A stretch of 64,000 bases of DNA, from assembly GCA_947034895.1 (NCBI GenBank), contig OX344762.1, positions 17,588,760-17,652,759 on the forward strand, in the 5' to 3' direction. This DNA comes from Rhytidiadelphus loreus (taxonomy: Eukaryota; Streptophyta; Bryopsida; Hypnales; Hylocomiaceae). Shown here one piece after another: positions 10,846 through 23,340 of the stretch; position 1 is the first letter of the stretch; each line of letters opens with the position of its first letter. The notes under the pieces are model-generated. The model was given only the letters and a program-made list of their open reading frames with translations, was not told the origin of the DNA and did not search any database. A program made the translations under genes and the position numbers.

Positions 10846-13378
10846 GAGAGATGTAGGAGAAAGAGAATCTTTCCAAAAGCTCTTAGCCACGGGTGTCTTG
10901 TTTGAGGATGCCGCAGATGTAGGAGAGCCATCCAATGTGTCTGAAGCGATGGAGCGCAGAAGAGTGCTACGTCCACAGCCACGGAGACCCTCCACCAAGT
11001 CGCATGCACGAACTGCTAGCAGAGAAGGCGTCCCGAAGTTCGAAAGTAGTGAACATGACTTGCACGAAGCCGATGACACTGTGGCAAAAAATGCTTACTT
11101 CGGTGACAATGAGCAATTTGAAGGCAATATCAACTGGGGTGGGTCCTCTCGACGGTCCCATCGGAAGAATGCGGCGCCTCATCTGACGGCAGAAGTGGAG
11201 AAGTCGTGGCCTTGGGGACGCACAGCTCGAGGGCTACACCTGCAACAGAAGCCGAACAACAGCAGAAAAACAAAGCAGCGCCGAAACAGGAGCGCCAGCA
11301 AGCGGGTGTTCATCAACACCGATGACCCACCGTCAGCTACAACGGAGCATGTCCCAGGTATGACAGCTCCTGATTTCTTTGACGTCCAATCTATTCCAAA
11401 ATGTCCCCAATCCAAGCCCATTGGCAAGCGCAAGTTAAATGGCAATTGGACGTCCCAGCAACTACAAAGTGCTATCGAAGATGTTGACGACGGACTGTCT
11501 TTGAGGGAAGCAGCCAGAAATAACGGAATCCCTGCATCCAGTCTCAGAGGCCATCTGTATGGCACGACCATTCACAGGAGAAGAGGCAGACGAGGTGTTC
11601 TTACTGAAGAAGAAGAAAATGAACTTGTACAGTACCTTTTGCAAATGCAGAATTTGGGTTTTCCCCTCACACTTGGACAATTGAGAGAAAAAGTGGGAAT
11701 TCTTACCCAAGCTAGGGTCACCCCTTTCAAGGATGGTGTGCCAGGTCCTGGATGGGTGAAGTGCTTCAAGAATAGACATGATGAATTAGCCATGAGGAAG
11801 CCCCAAGCTCTGGATCAAAAAAGAGCTAAAAATCTCTGTCCAGAAACAGTGGCTTCATTCTATGAGAATCTCCAAAAGTTGTACAACATGCACAAATACG
11901 AAGCCAACGATATTTGGAATTGCGATGAAAGCGGTGCCCAAGCTGGTAAAGATGGTGGCGGATTCGTTCTTGCAAGAAGAGGTTCAAGGAATGTACATAC
12001 TGTCACACCAGACCAAAGAGAGTGGCTCTCTGTTCTTTCCTGCATCAACGCCAAAGGAGAGAGTTTGCCTAATTTCTACATCTTCAAAGGCAAAAGAAGA
12101 ACAAGACACTTCTTGAAGAGAACAAGAGAACGTGGAGCAGTCATGGCTATGTAGCCTAAGGCATGGATGACACATTACTTATTCAAAGCTTGGATGTTTC
12201 ACTTTTTATTTACAGTTTCAAAAAGGTATGGCATATCACCATCCAACAGGCATTTGCTTATCCTAGATGGACATAGTTCCCACGTCACATTGGAAGTCAT
12301 CAAGCTTGCTATGCACAGAGGGCTTGACTTGTTGACATTGCCTTCTCATACGTCCCATGCTCTCCAACCCCTGGATGTAAGCTGCTTCAAACCGTTCAAG
12401 TTATATTTCCGTGCTTACAGAGACAAGTGGACATTGGCACATAAGGGAACAATACCTATGAAGGAGGACCTTGCCCAATGGGTATCACATGCTCTAAAAA
12501 GAGCTTTGTCTGTCAAAAATATAACCAAAGGATTTGAGTCTATAGGCATTTTTCCCATCAACCCAAGTGCTGTGAAGGACAAAATGGGACCTAGTGAGGC
12601 ATACTACAGAGCAGAGAATGAAGCAGGCAATCAAAACAGTCAAGCAAGCACTGCTGCAGGTTCAAGTGACAATCAGCTTGAGCAATGGGAAGTGGAGGAA
12701 ATATTTGAGGAAGAAGCTGCGGATGTTCCACATTGCCAGCAGTACTATGTAGACATTGATGGGGAGGACTTAGAACAAGTAGGTGATGATGCAGAAAATG
12801 ATGTTCACAGTGAAGAAGACCTACAGATGGTTGACATACAAGAAGTTGACAGGAACAGCTTCTCTGAGCTGTTGGAGTTCCCACGACTGAAATTACCACC
12901 CAAGTCAAAGACTCATATGGAGCCTAGAATAGATTACCACAAGTCCATTTTACTGACAGAGGAGGAGCACATCAAGGAGCTTGAAGATGTCGCCACAAGA
13001 AGGGAAGAAGCTGCAAACGACAAACAAAGGCGGAAATTAGAAATGGAAGCGAATAAGGATAAGAAAGCTGAAGAGAAAAGGCAGAAATTACTAGCGAAGG
13101 AAGAGAGGGCAGCTCTAGCTCGATCAAAGAAAAATCACAAAGAACTATGGAGTGTCAAAAACGTTCGTGTGTTGGGGGACAAACTACATGCTGCTATAAA
13201 AGCCAATGCCCCTATAGTAGGCTACAGAGCTCCATACTGCGGGTTCATGCCACAAGTTTGTAAAGAAAATCAGAAGATAGCTTTGCAAAGGAAGAGGGCA
13301 AAGAAGAGAAGAGAGGACACAACGCACATACCTCCGTTACATGAAGTTCGACAGTCCGGGCCGCCCTTCTTCTAGCCA

Positions 13379-14961
13379 CAGCAACAATACAATGGCATGG
13401 TACAATGCTTCCGTCCCCCGTTGGTGAGTTCTCAAACTTCGCATTTCGCAATGCTGCCGTTTCCAGTCAATACCGGAGGACCTGCATCAAGCACTACCAT
13501 TGGAAACAATCAGTCCCAAAGCCTTCTATACAGTGATGCTGCTGCACTGAGTTGAACTTGACACATGAGGAGGAAGGACAATGAGTAGTTTCTTAATTTT
13601 GGGGAACATTGAATCTGAAGTACTTACCAGTAGTGCAGTCCACGTTCTAACAAGCGGCACTGTTGTGAACTAGCGACCTACATGAAGGGGCGGAGGACTA
13701 GGCAGTTCAGAAAACCAATGCACATATATGTACAATGACAAAAGGAAAGCGAAGTATGAGTAGCGCTGCCATCACAGAAGTTGAAACCAAAAAAATACAA
13801 CAAGAAAACTGAAAAGAGATGGAGGAAACACTTACCTGTGAAATAGACTAGCAAGCAATGCGCTCCACATTGCAGATGGTGTGGACTAACAGGAAGAAGC
13901 AAGGAAGGGAGTTACATACTAATCCTACAAAAAAATATAGTAGCAGCTGCTGTGGAGGTGTCAACAATGCAAGAGAATGCAAGGGGCTGCAGACAGAAAT
14001 GAAGTTGTGTACAACAGGGAGATGAGAACTGAAAGAATAATGTCCAATACTTATAAATATTACAGGTGTGCGAGTTTTACCTGTAAAGATGTCACCAAAT
14101 CGGAGATGGAATCCGAGGCAGGGTTGGGGCGCAATGATCTTCAGTAACTGACTGCCACTGAAGCGCACTACAACAGAAGGCAACAGAGCAGCACTGCAAT
14201 GGAGGGTAACGGAGCAGACTGCATTGGATCACTAGTGTGTTGTAAGGCAGGTGGAACGCAGCAGAGCGGACGGGAGTGAAGTAGACCTGAAGGCGTCGCA
14301 GCGGAAGCCATCGGAGTGGAGCAGAAGACGTCGGAGCGGAAGACGTCGAAGTGGAGCAGAGGACAGCGGAGGACAGCACACAAAAGAGACGTTGTCAGCA
14401 ACGGCTCTTTTCTCAAATCCAAGTCTTTTTTTAATTACTTCTGTACATGGATGTGGTAGGTACTAGTGTCGCAGGCAAGGAACCATAGTACATTGTGCCT
14501 GAGCGCTTTTACAACTGCGACGGGTGTACTTTTTCATCTCACTTCATTGCTTTTGATTTATGTACAGTGTATTCTTACAACGGCATTACAATAAATTAAA
14601 AAAACTGACAAAGTTTCAAGTGGGCAAGTTTAGCATGTCTGTGTTTGGCTTTTAAAGTTCACAAGTGTATTTTAAGGACTGAACCACGCACAGACAAGCA
14701 TCAATCCCATCACTTTTCGCAGTCATTAAATCAATTCCAGGACATGTTCTGGTTCATTTCACTTGTTGCCTAGGAACAGAAATAGCGACCTATGTGCATC
14801 CAACTTTGAAATATTCCACATAATGCATGTGAGCTCTGAAAATTCTGAAAATTTTGTGAGTGATGTCTTGTTCATTTCTCTGTTTGCCAAAAAAAATTTG
14901 AAGCAATCTGATGCACGCAGCTCCGCACAGACCTCCTACACTGCTTACATGGTCGACTTAT
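13379..14961 (+). other. 3' part of the pogo element, no further gene recognised
   Basis: This region separates the transposase stop from the right terminal repeat. It holds several open frames on the minus strand, all without recognisable content. A GGA/GAAGACGTCGGAG-like degenerate purine-rich repeat lies at about 14270-14380. It is probably untranslated or spacer sequence of the transposon. Confidence 0.45.
14590..14595 (+). terminator. Candidate poly(A) signal AATAAA
   Basis: A canonical AATAAA followed by an A-rich tract lies about 1.2 kb after the transposase stop and about 370 bp before the right end of the pogo element. It could end the transposase transcript. The hexamer alone is weak evidence in AT-rich DNA. 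Confidence 0.3.
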
Positions 14962-15296
14962 GAGCCTCCTACCTTAGAGTTTGATCGAAGTTGCAAATCG
15001 ATCATGAATCGACTGCCGTACTACACGATTCTGTTAAGTTAGTTATATTATTGCAATCATCTTTCTAATATGATCTGACCTACGGAGCTTTGAATTGCTT
15101 CGCTTAGTTAGCTATTGAGGGTAGCTGCAGCTCGCCCAGCTGGTTTGAGAATTGAATCGACCCAATCGATTTGATCACCGATCCAGTCGATTTGATTTGC
15201 TCCGGGGTGTTGAATTGCATGCGCTGATCGAGCTGGACTTAGTTACTCTCCAAGCTGCATCTACATTCTACAGCACTCGGAGTTGAAGTCGTACAG

Positions 15297-16740
15297 ATGG
15301 CCATGGTTCGTTCGCCAATATTACTAGCAGCGACTCTGAGGAAGATCATAATATACTGCAAAATGGGAGTGGAAGTAAAATCAAACTGCGTGTGCTCGCC
15401 GGGTCAGGAAGCAATGACAGTGATTTCTCAGACCCTTCCGGGTTTCCGAGTGGATTTCTTTTCTACTGCAGGTAAACCTGAACCCACATCGATCAGCACA
15501 CACAAGTACAGAAGTTAAGGGCGAGATTGCAATTATACTTCAATTTTGCCTTGCAATGACGTAGCTTGAAATAAAATTATTTTAAACCATGTGTTTTGGA
15601 CAATGTACGTTCCAATACAAAACCATTGCGAAATAATTGCTGGTGTGTTGCATCCGCCAGTTCCTCTTGTAGTGACGTGAAATTAGTTTTAGGGAAATGG
15701 ACGGCATGCGCGGACACTCCAAGGAAAGCTGTACACGGGAGTATTCGAAATTGATTCATACAAATTCTCCGTGCAATAACAGTGGAATTGAATCCATAGG
15801 AATCGCACAGTGAGCGACACATATGCCGTTTTTACACACGGTGGATTGCAAATAACTTGAGCAGCTCATTGTGATTCCTGTAATGTAGAATCCAATCACT
15901 AGTACGGAAGGCTGGTGTGGCAATATTAGTTTTGTCAGCGGTTTTGCAATGACAGTCAGAAACCTACTTACAATTTTTGCAATGATTTAGTACAACACTG
16001 TGCAATGTCATCGATTGCAACTTAGGCGTAGATATGCATTGGTACAGTGTCCAAGTTAAGACTTTTGCAATGGTTCACAATAGACCATAAGCTTTTAGGA
16101 AAGTGCGGACGGGGTACAACTAAAACCATTGCAAACTAAGAGTTGATATTTCCTAATGGAGCAAATTAAAGTGCTTTTCTAACGGGCCTGCTTGTGCACA
16201 GGGCGTTTTCTCGTGTCGGAGACCAATAACCATCGCCATGAGAAAGTCGATGTGAAGAGAGTTGTCACGGAGATTCAAGAGAATGACGAAATACTGCCAA
16301 AAAATTGCTTCACAAGAGTGGGGCTGCGCCCATTATGGCTGCGGCCCGGCATGCGGTTCGTGGATGCCACTTTCTTCCGTCATCTTTATGGAAAGTGCGA
16401 CTTCTGTAGTTATTTCACCAGCGACATTGGAGCATTGAGATATCAATGTCCACATTGCAGTCGCGATAACTGGGCTTCGCCCGGGCTGTACATTGCCCAG
16501 ACGAGGAGTCCGGAGCAGCCCATGCACTCAGTTTGGTATCAGTCGGCGCCTAACTCGTACATGGTCACTGATGAACTTGAATCTTATCCTCTGCCTCACC
16601 ACAAGGAGATGTGCCACACGTCGGAATTTCTGTCCAAGCAACGTGAAACTGACGAATATGTGGAGATCCGTGATAGGCGTGATTGTCTCAGCCCAGATGA
16701 GGTAACATTTGGAAAATCTGCATTCACCATACAGCAATAA
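15297..16740 (+). CDS. Unrecognised two-exon gene with a zinc-ribbon-like motif
   Basis: Exon 1 is 15297-15471, starting ATGGCCATGG (good context) and ending CAG before GTAAAC. Exon 2 begins at 16202 after an AG and continues the frame exactly through the split codon. It reads open to TAA at 16740, giving 237 residues. The protein has a Cys-rich module of CDFC, 15 residues, then CPHC, resembling a zinc ribbon. Upstream of it are basic and hydrophobic stretches (RPLWLRPGMRFVDATFF). A second good donor, GAG before GTAACA at 16701/16702, could instead splice to an AG at 17178. That gives a different short C-terminus ending near 17217. I do not recognise a family and infer no function. It is not clear whether the gene is live or a fragment; the sharp junction and phase argue for real coding history. 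Confidence 0.5.
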
Positions 16741-19450
16741 GGGAGATCTAGGTTCCATTCACCAAACAGGTTCCCGAACTTTGAACCCTTTCCTAGAACA
16801 GTCTAGAAACCTGCACCATCAAAAAAATTTGCACTTTTATTTTGTGTCCAGCAAAAATCAATTGCAAAAAACCAAATGTCAAGAGATTAAGTATTTTCAC
16901 ACTGAGCACAAGGCAAAGCTTACCTGTATGGTCCATGCAGTCTGTAATGTACTTAACGATTGATGGTTAATGGAGCCTGTAAACAAGTACCGGTATACAG
17001 TATCATGAAATTCCAGTTCCCCATATCTGAAGATTTACTCCAGGTTGGTCTCGACGTTGTATGTCTCTGCTAGGAGTCGCAGTTCATGCTCGTGCGATGC
17101 ATGTTTGTGCTAAATGTTGCGTAGTTGTGAATGGCTTCTGAATTCGCTTTTAACACAGTTGTGAATATGTGGTTGTAGGTGTTGAAGAAGCTTGGGAAGT
17201 GGGAAGATCAAATTTGACGAGCTGAATTGGCATTTTCCAAATGCAAGGATTGTGCACGAAGCTCCGAATTGGCAGCTCGATTGGGACTTCATCAGTCTTG
17301 CTTGTTCTGTCATATGTCAAGCTTTCGGCACTTCAGAGAAGCTAACTTGCTTCCTCCAAGAGGTGGAGCCTGGCTGAGCATTAGTGGAGCTGAAAGAGTT
17401 CTGAAAGCTCGGTTTTGACAATTTCGAGGAGTGCAGTACCGGCACAAATATAAAGTGTTCTTCCCATCCTCTGGCAGCGTGCAGGTAATGTGGCATAAGC
17501 TTATTACATGAAAGTTAAGACTCTGCAAATATGGAATCACAATCTTGTGACTACGAACGCGTACTTTCATTTGGATATTAGTAGCTATTTCTTTGGATCA
17601 CAATATTGAATTTCCTGTGAGTTATGTCTCAAAGTTCTTACTACTGGGGATTTGGTGCACCGGAGACTTTGGGATATTTTTGGATATCGAAGAGATGTTT
17701 CACACAGGGTAAATTTACACCGAAAACAGCCTGAAGCTTTGTCCTCGGTTAGAAGCTGCAAGTCTCCAGTCAGCTTAACAAGCTACAAACCACATTTTTC
17801 TGCAATTGACCTTGTGGTGCTTCCATTTAACAGACGTGAAATAAAGTAGACTTCCATGAAAAAATTATGTCTAAATCCAAAATGGGACATGGGACATGTT
17901 CCAGAATGTCTACCGGTAATGTGTTACTATGCACCGGCTTTAGTATGACACAACCTTGGAGGATAAATGAGCTTCGAATGTGTTCACAAACTTGAAATGT
18001 AGAAGGATGTCCAATCATTTGCTTATAGAACATGCCAGATTGTATATATGGAATGACGAATTACAAACTGAGTGATAACATAGGGTCACTTGCATTTATG
18101 AGGCTTTTCCCTCTCTTAATATTTGGAGAACCTCTTCCTTCTTTACATTCATTGGACACGTACTACTAGAAACAAATGCCAAGGAATCCTACGAATGTTC
18201 AAGAAAAAATGTCAAAAGATGACGATCCTTGCAATCTTTCGAGCTTTCCCTCAGTCCACTCCCTTGTCAATTCTTTCTGGTCTTTTAATGAAGGGAGTTG
18301 CGGCAGCCATAGTCAAGTTGCAAACCTCAAGTTTGTCACTCATTGAAGCCATCTGCACAGAGGAACACCCATCATCATTTGAGTCCTCACATGTGGGAAC
18401 TCTTCTAGTTTGACATGTGACGTCATGTTTGATAAAGTGGCGGATTTCAATGAAATTTGTGCAGTTTCAGGTATGTGATTTAAACCTCAAATTTGTACCA
18501 GACCTACTTTGAAAGCACTGCGCACTTCAACATTACAGTTCTGATGCTGTGAAACACACCATTTCAGCACATACGAAATGTGAGTGTGCAAACTCAATTA
18601 GCATCTGGACACTTCCTGAAGAGACAAGAGTCATAATCTTGATCCCACAGAAATTGGGCCGTGGCTATTTGAAAGTGTATGAAGGTCTATTTGTGTGTGT
18701 CAATGATGACAGGAAATGGGATGATGGAAATGGGATTGGAAAGTGACCGACAGGAGGATGAAGTTTGCACCTGCACTCATGATAAGTGTTTTGTACAACT
18801 GAGAATCACATTCAACTCGAATACAATCAGTTCCTCCATCTAAAAATCTGAGGAAAATATCTTTCCAATTGCATTATTAAATATATTGTGTGTGATCTTT
18901 ATAACGGCATCTTGCAGCTGCGGTGAAAGTCAGTTTTGTAATACTGGCAGACATTCACGAAATTACGACTTTTCCAGAGGTGTATAGAAACTCAATATAT
19001 ATCGAGGATTGTAGATTTTATAAGAAACCTTTTGGATTTGAATGCCACAATCTTGGGGCTCTGGATTCTGCTAATTTCACAAAATTGACATTGCTGGTGT
19101 GAGATGTGAATTGAAAGCATACGCTGACCCGGGGAAGGTGACAAATCGGTGAGGAAATCATATTGGCTTGGACTGGAAGCAATAGTGGATGGATCCGAGG
19201 CTGTGGGAATAATTACATCAGTGCAGCTGCTTGAAAACCTAAATTGAAAAGTGATCGGAATCTGTCCATTGTAACATTTTGTAGCGATTCAAGGTGTGCC
19301 CCTCTATCTGTTTTATAAATGCTAAGATACTGCACTCACCAAGTATTATTCCTGCTGCGTTCTATAACCACTCAAATTCATATTCAACCGCGGAAATCCA
19401 TGTCTACGATGAAACATTAGTGTATAATTGCTGGGAGTAGAATCTTCGGC
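16741..19450. other. Moderately GC-rich DNA, no confident gene
   Basis: Base composition stays higher than in the AT-rich flanks, suggesting introns, untranslated sequence or old genic DNA. A 61-codon open stretch at 17192-17377 (motif FDELNWHFPNARIVHEAPNW) reads like coding, but it does not join in phase to the exon ending at 16701. The frame at 18123-18413 looks like chance. I see no repeats with clear ends. Confidence 0.35.
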
Positions 19451-20073
19451 AGTTATGGGACTTCTTGGAAAAGGTGTACTTGACCACTGCAGATCAATTC
19501 TTGGAAAACATAATCACAAGATTTTTGCATTGTTGCAAGATGTGTACACAATGTCTGGAATTCTGAATCAGCTTGGCAGGTAACCCACGTAAACAAAAAA
19601 TATTTATGCCTTACCGAAATTGTCAATTCAACCAAAAGTCCTTCCAGATTCCACTCACTGGTCAGGCTGCAAAGTATGAATTTCGAATATGGGGTTTGGC
19701 ACACAATTTATCAGACTCTATCTGAGGTCTACCTCACCTTGTTTCCTCATGTGGCAAAAAATGGAAACTATTTTTCTCTTCGATTGTGGAAAAAAGGAAA
19801 AACTACTTGACCGGTGAGATTCTTGAATCCAAAATGGAGCATGGCCTTCTTTTCACTTTAAATGCTCAAATCAAGATTCTTTTGCTAGTTCTCCAATCAA
19901 ATTGCCTCCATTTCACCCTGTGGAGTTTTACAGACCGCTTTTCAATGTATTCTTCAGTGGACGGTGACCGATTGGTCCACAGAACTTCCATGAGACCAGA
20001 CAACGAGCAGTCACTCTCACCTGATCCACAATGCACGAAACCAACTAATGTTTTGACACTTACTCGCAACATT

Positions 20074-20745
20074 TCAAGGAGACTGAAAATCCTCGAGATT
20101 GAGTTCCCTACTTTGAGCTTTGTTTACAATCTTTCCACGCACCAGTAATGAAGGTTCAGCTACTCGTTGGACATCGGCAGCTGAGAGAACCATCTCCTGA
20201 GCAGCACCACCGACACGCGCAACAGTATGAATCCACGTTTGAGCTCCTCGAATTTGAAACAATTACCGGTACTGGAGAGTCAAACACCAACATTCGGTTG
20301 ATTGGGTTTCCGTTGTGGTGCATAATCATGTCCAATATCTTTGCATGAAATGATGCTACCAGAACGTTCTTAAACTGGAGCCTAGCTAGGGCTTATTAAC
20401 TTTGATTGGAATGTATTACCGCTACAAAATCCACACAAAACCAGCAACAAAGTAGGTAATGCTGAAGAACTAAATGTCCTTTACAATTCAGGTCACATAT
20501 TCAGAAATTAAGACGGCTATTCCTTCGTGCTGCACAGAAAGAACGAAACGAGCGATGGCTAACGCCACATTATTCACTATTGCAGCGATAGCACATGCTG
20601 CTAGGCACGGTCGCTCCCTTGGATCGCTTTCACGCTTAGTCTTGAACAAACGAATTGTGCCATAGTACCCAATCAAGGGAAAGAATTGAAGAAGGCCAGC
20701 AGAAATGAGAACCATCCAATGCCACGCCCACAGCAAGGGAGAGGC
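20074..20745 (-). pseudogene. Possible exons of an unrecognised membrane protein gene
   Basis: On the minus strand, an AG acceptor at about 20746 opens a frame of 85 residues to TGA at 20488. It has two hydrophobic segments (around WMVLISAGLLQFFPLIGYY and CAIAAIVNNVALAIARFV) separated by a charged RLFKTKRESDPRER loop, which looks like a two-helix membrane module. A second frame at 20262-20074 (RGAQTWIHTVARVGGAAQE) also reads like coding. I cannot join them by splicing with confidence, and long frames also exist on the plus strand. They may be decayed exons or chance. Confidence 0.25.
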
Positions 20746-20986
20746 CTGTCAAACATGCCAACAGCTAGAATGATGAGAATCTGAACTCGGGACTGTCTTC
20801 TTCAGGGCACAGTAACACTTCGTTGCTTTCCTTTCTCCATATCACTGTCAGATGCTTTGAGCTCCATGCAAGAAATCGCTCAAACTTCACCTCTGCCTTG
20901 CATCTTAGTTGCCTTGAGCCTTCACACCCTCTCCTTTCATGGTGCTCATCGACCCATTTAAATCTGCTATCCAGAGGGCGAGGCAC

Positions 20987-23340
20987 AGAATGATTACGAT
21001 TGACGGTAGAAACTGAATATCATGAGGATGCCAATATGCAATGTTAAAACAAGAGACTAATCGCAACTGTCTCTACCCCAAATAGAAAATAATGTGTAAT
21101 TTCCATATGTCTCTTTCCACATTATCCTCAGTATGTGCAATCAGTCCTCCGTATTGTTCAATCAAAATTCTATTGGACAACCTTAGAATGCCACTACCGG
21201 TATTCCTATTACCACCTGCCGTGTTTTTGTGTATTAGGCATAAGAAATTCATTCTTTGAAATTATGAAACCCAAATTTGCTACGATTGTTTTTAGCACGC
21301 CTCATTTTCATTAGATACCAGAACTTTCTTCATTTTTGACCCATGGCGCAGACGCTTCCACAGTTTGTGGTAGAGGCAATGAACTTGGCTTTGGGGACAT
21401 ATACTGATTGTCTGTTGGGGAAAAGATCAAAGCAAGAAGTTAGTCGACTGGCAATAGCATTCAAGAGAGAGTACAGATAAGAAGTGCATGCAGAAGATTG
21501 GTGCAACAATAAGCCATTGGATACATGGATTGTTTAGCATGTCTCCTCCACTGCCTATCCCTAACCTTATTTCCTAGTCAAGTCTTGATGCATCGAGCAT
21601 GTACAGTATCGCATTATTCAGTTCTTTCATTTGGGAACTCTCCTCCACCTCTACTCATTTTCCTAATTTTCTGGTCTAATTTGGGGTGAGCCCACAACCC
21701 CAATCCCGCGAACCTAATTGTATTGCAACACGTACGGTACATGAATTACACTGACTCAAAGACCAATGAAGAAATTTTTATTTATGCACATACCTTCTGC
21801 ACTAGCAAATCATGCTAGTATTTACAGATCTCTGGTTCATCTATTCCTACAACTGCACGATCATACATGCAGCAAGATAAGCTTGCCAGCCAATCAGCCT
21901 CCAAGAAAACCATCAAACCATGATTCACCCAAGAATTTCACCAAAATGCATCCCAGTTTTTTCTTGCACTCTTCAAATCAGAAGAACCTCTTCAGTTGTG
22001 CAAGAAACTAGAGTATGCTGTTGTGAAAGACAAGAGTAGCTTTGCTACAAAAGGCTCTGTTCCTGTAAATTCTACTCACACTTCTTCACATGCAGCTTTT
22101 GCCAATGCACAGCCAGAGCCTTCAAACAAGTGCATGACACACATGAAGGCAGATTTCACTTCAATCCTGCGTCAAGGGCAAAGGCTAAGAACATCCTTCC
22201 AAAGCCTCTCGTCGTTAACTCACATTTTGGATACTCACATATGTAAAGGCATCTTCCTTTTTCATTTGGTGATAAAAGTTCAGATGCTTTACCCTCACCA
22301 ACGTTGCGGAGGTCACTGAATCATTCCAGTCAATCCATGTGATTACATCCTACTTCTTCCATTCCCCCCAAAACAAACAAGCCAGTTGGGCATCATCATC
22401 AACACTTCCACTCTTTGCATCTGTTTGAGCAAGTGCATTGCCCTCGTGCACGTCTGCCTCCAATCCTGAGTCAAGCATGGCTATCAGCATCCTTCACCAC
22501 TTCAAAAACTTCAGTCTCTCGTTGTGTCCATGCATTCAGTAGACTCACATATGTAAGAAATGCATCTGATTTGGAGGATATGTTAAAATCCTCACCAGAG
22601 CCTGAGCTTTGTGCAATCAATTTACGGTCCACTCACCACATTCAAGGACTGGCCAAGCTTTCCTTGCCTCCTTCATGCTCCCTAACAGAGCAAACATTTT
22701 AAGCAGCCCAGACCTGATTCCGAAAAGCCAGCATGTCTGATATATGCACGAACTTTTTTGACCATTTTAAAGGTGATGGCCTGACAGATCTGCCTTCAGG
22801 AGTAATTGTTCAAGTAAGTAATTGCACACCTTGTCCCATTACACAATATAAACTTCCCTTGCACATGCCGCTGAATTACAAGTGCTGAGTATAACAATCT
22901 TATAACAAGCAAGGTGGTTCCACCAAACATATGCCGGATCCTTCCTCACAAAGCCCAACTTCAGAATTTTAAAGGATTTGCAGTTTGCAAAGTATTCCTT
23001 TCAAGCTTCTTCAATTGACTGTGCATGGATTACCTATTTTGCATGGAACATACGGAGTACTTCATAGATTGATGAGAGTGAAGTGCATTCCTTCCGGGAC
23101 AGACAAGATTCCTGTGGCTCGAAAAATAGCTCCGGCTGGTTTATATAGGTTGGGAGTGTCAGTGACACCTAAAATCGCACAGATAAGCAATTCAGCATGG
23201 TTCCCATTATTATATTGGAATTTTCTTTTGTGGGGTCATGTTGGTAGTAAAAAGGGAATTCTAGATTCTTTGAGAATGCATTTTTTGGACATTGTATGAA
23301 TAAACTATAAATTTTCAAAGTGCTGAAAATAGGTGTTCTT
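20987..23340. other. Moderately GC-rich DNA, no confident gene
   Basis: Two frames on the plus strand (21996-22319 and 22415-22702) lack recognisable motifs. Around 22160-22260 and 22460-22570 similar blocks recur ('caatcctg.gtcaag', 'catccttc', 'actcacatatgtaa'), hinting at an imperfect 300-bp duplication. Nothing else is clear. Confidence 0.3.

Larger units (their letters stand above)
6241..13375 (+). pseudogene. pogo/Tigger-like DDE transposase gene, split by a CACTA insertion and carrying one premature stop
   Basis: The predicted exons are 6241-6408 (56 codons), 6473-6559 (29 codons) and 6679 onward. Donors are GTAAGC and GTAAGT, acceptors end in AG, and every junction is phase 0. The third exon contains ATG 6688 and an acidic Ser/Glu-rich stretch. 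A CACTA element interrupts it after 6860, and coding resumes in the same frame at 10849. Domains then follow in order: a basic Arg/Lys-rich region; a pipsqueak/CENP-B type helix-turn-helix (about 11440-11560); a second DNA-binding part with a GPGWVKCFKNRH motif; and a DDE_1 catalytic core. The core has Asp at 11924 (NCDESG), 12266 (ILDGHSSH) and 12374 (LQPLDVSCFKPF). An acidic region and a Lys/Glu/Ala-rich likely coiled coil (about 12960-13150) come last. A TAG at 12152-12154 replaces a codon that is usually Gln in the 'AMQPKAWM' motif, consistent with a C-to-T change. The N-terminal exons match no domain I know. Confidence 0.85.
6000..14974 (+). mobile_element. pogo-type (Tc1/mariner superfamily) DNA transposon, interrupted by a CACTA insertion
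   Basis: The ends are inverted copies of AGGTAGGAGGCTC (6000-6012 and 14962-14974). Both are flanked by TA (5998-5999 and 14975-14976), as expected for Tc1/mariner/pogo target duplications; the inverted match extends to 18 bp with CTCTA. Inside lies a pogo-family DDE transposase gene on the plus strand. Removing the nested CACTA element (6861-10845) and one 3-bp duplication leaves about 4,987 bp. Terminal repeats are short, so the boundaries are inferred. They are supported by the same termini on two small elements at 47300-47785 and 47915-48487. The copy looks dead in cis because of the insertion and a premature stop. Confidence 0.65.

Noticed and set aside
10818..11793. Several minus-strand frames under the pogo transposase
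   Set aside because: They are shadows of the plus-strand coding region, with no independent motifs.
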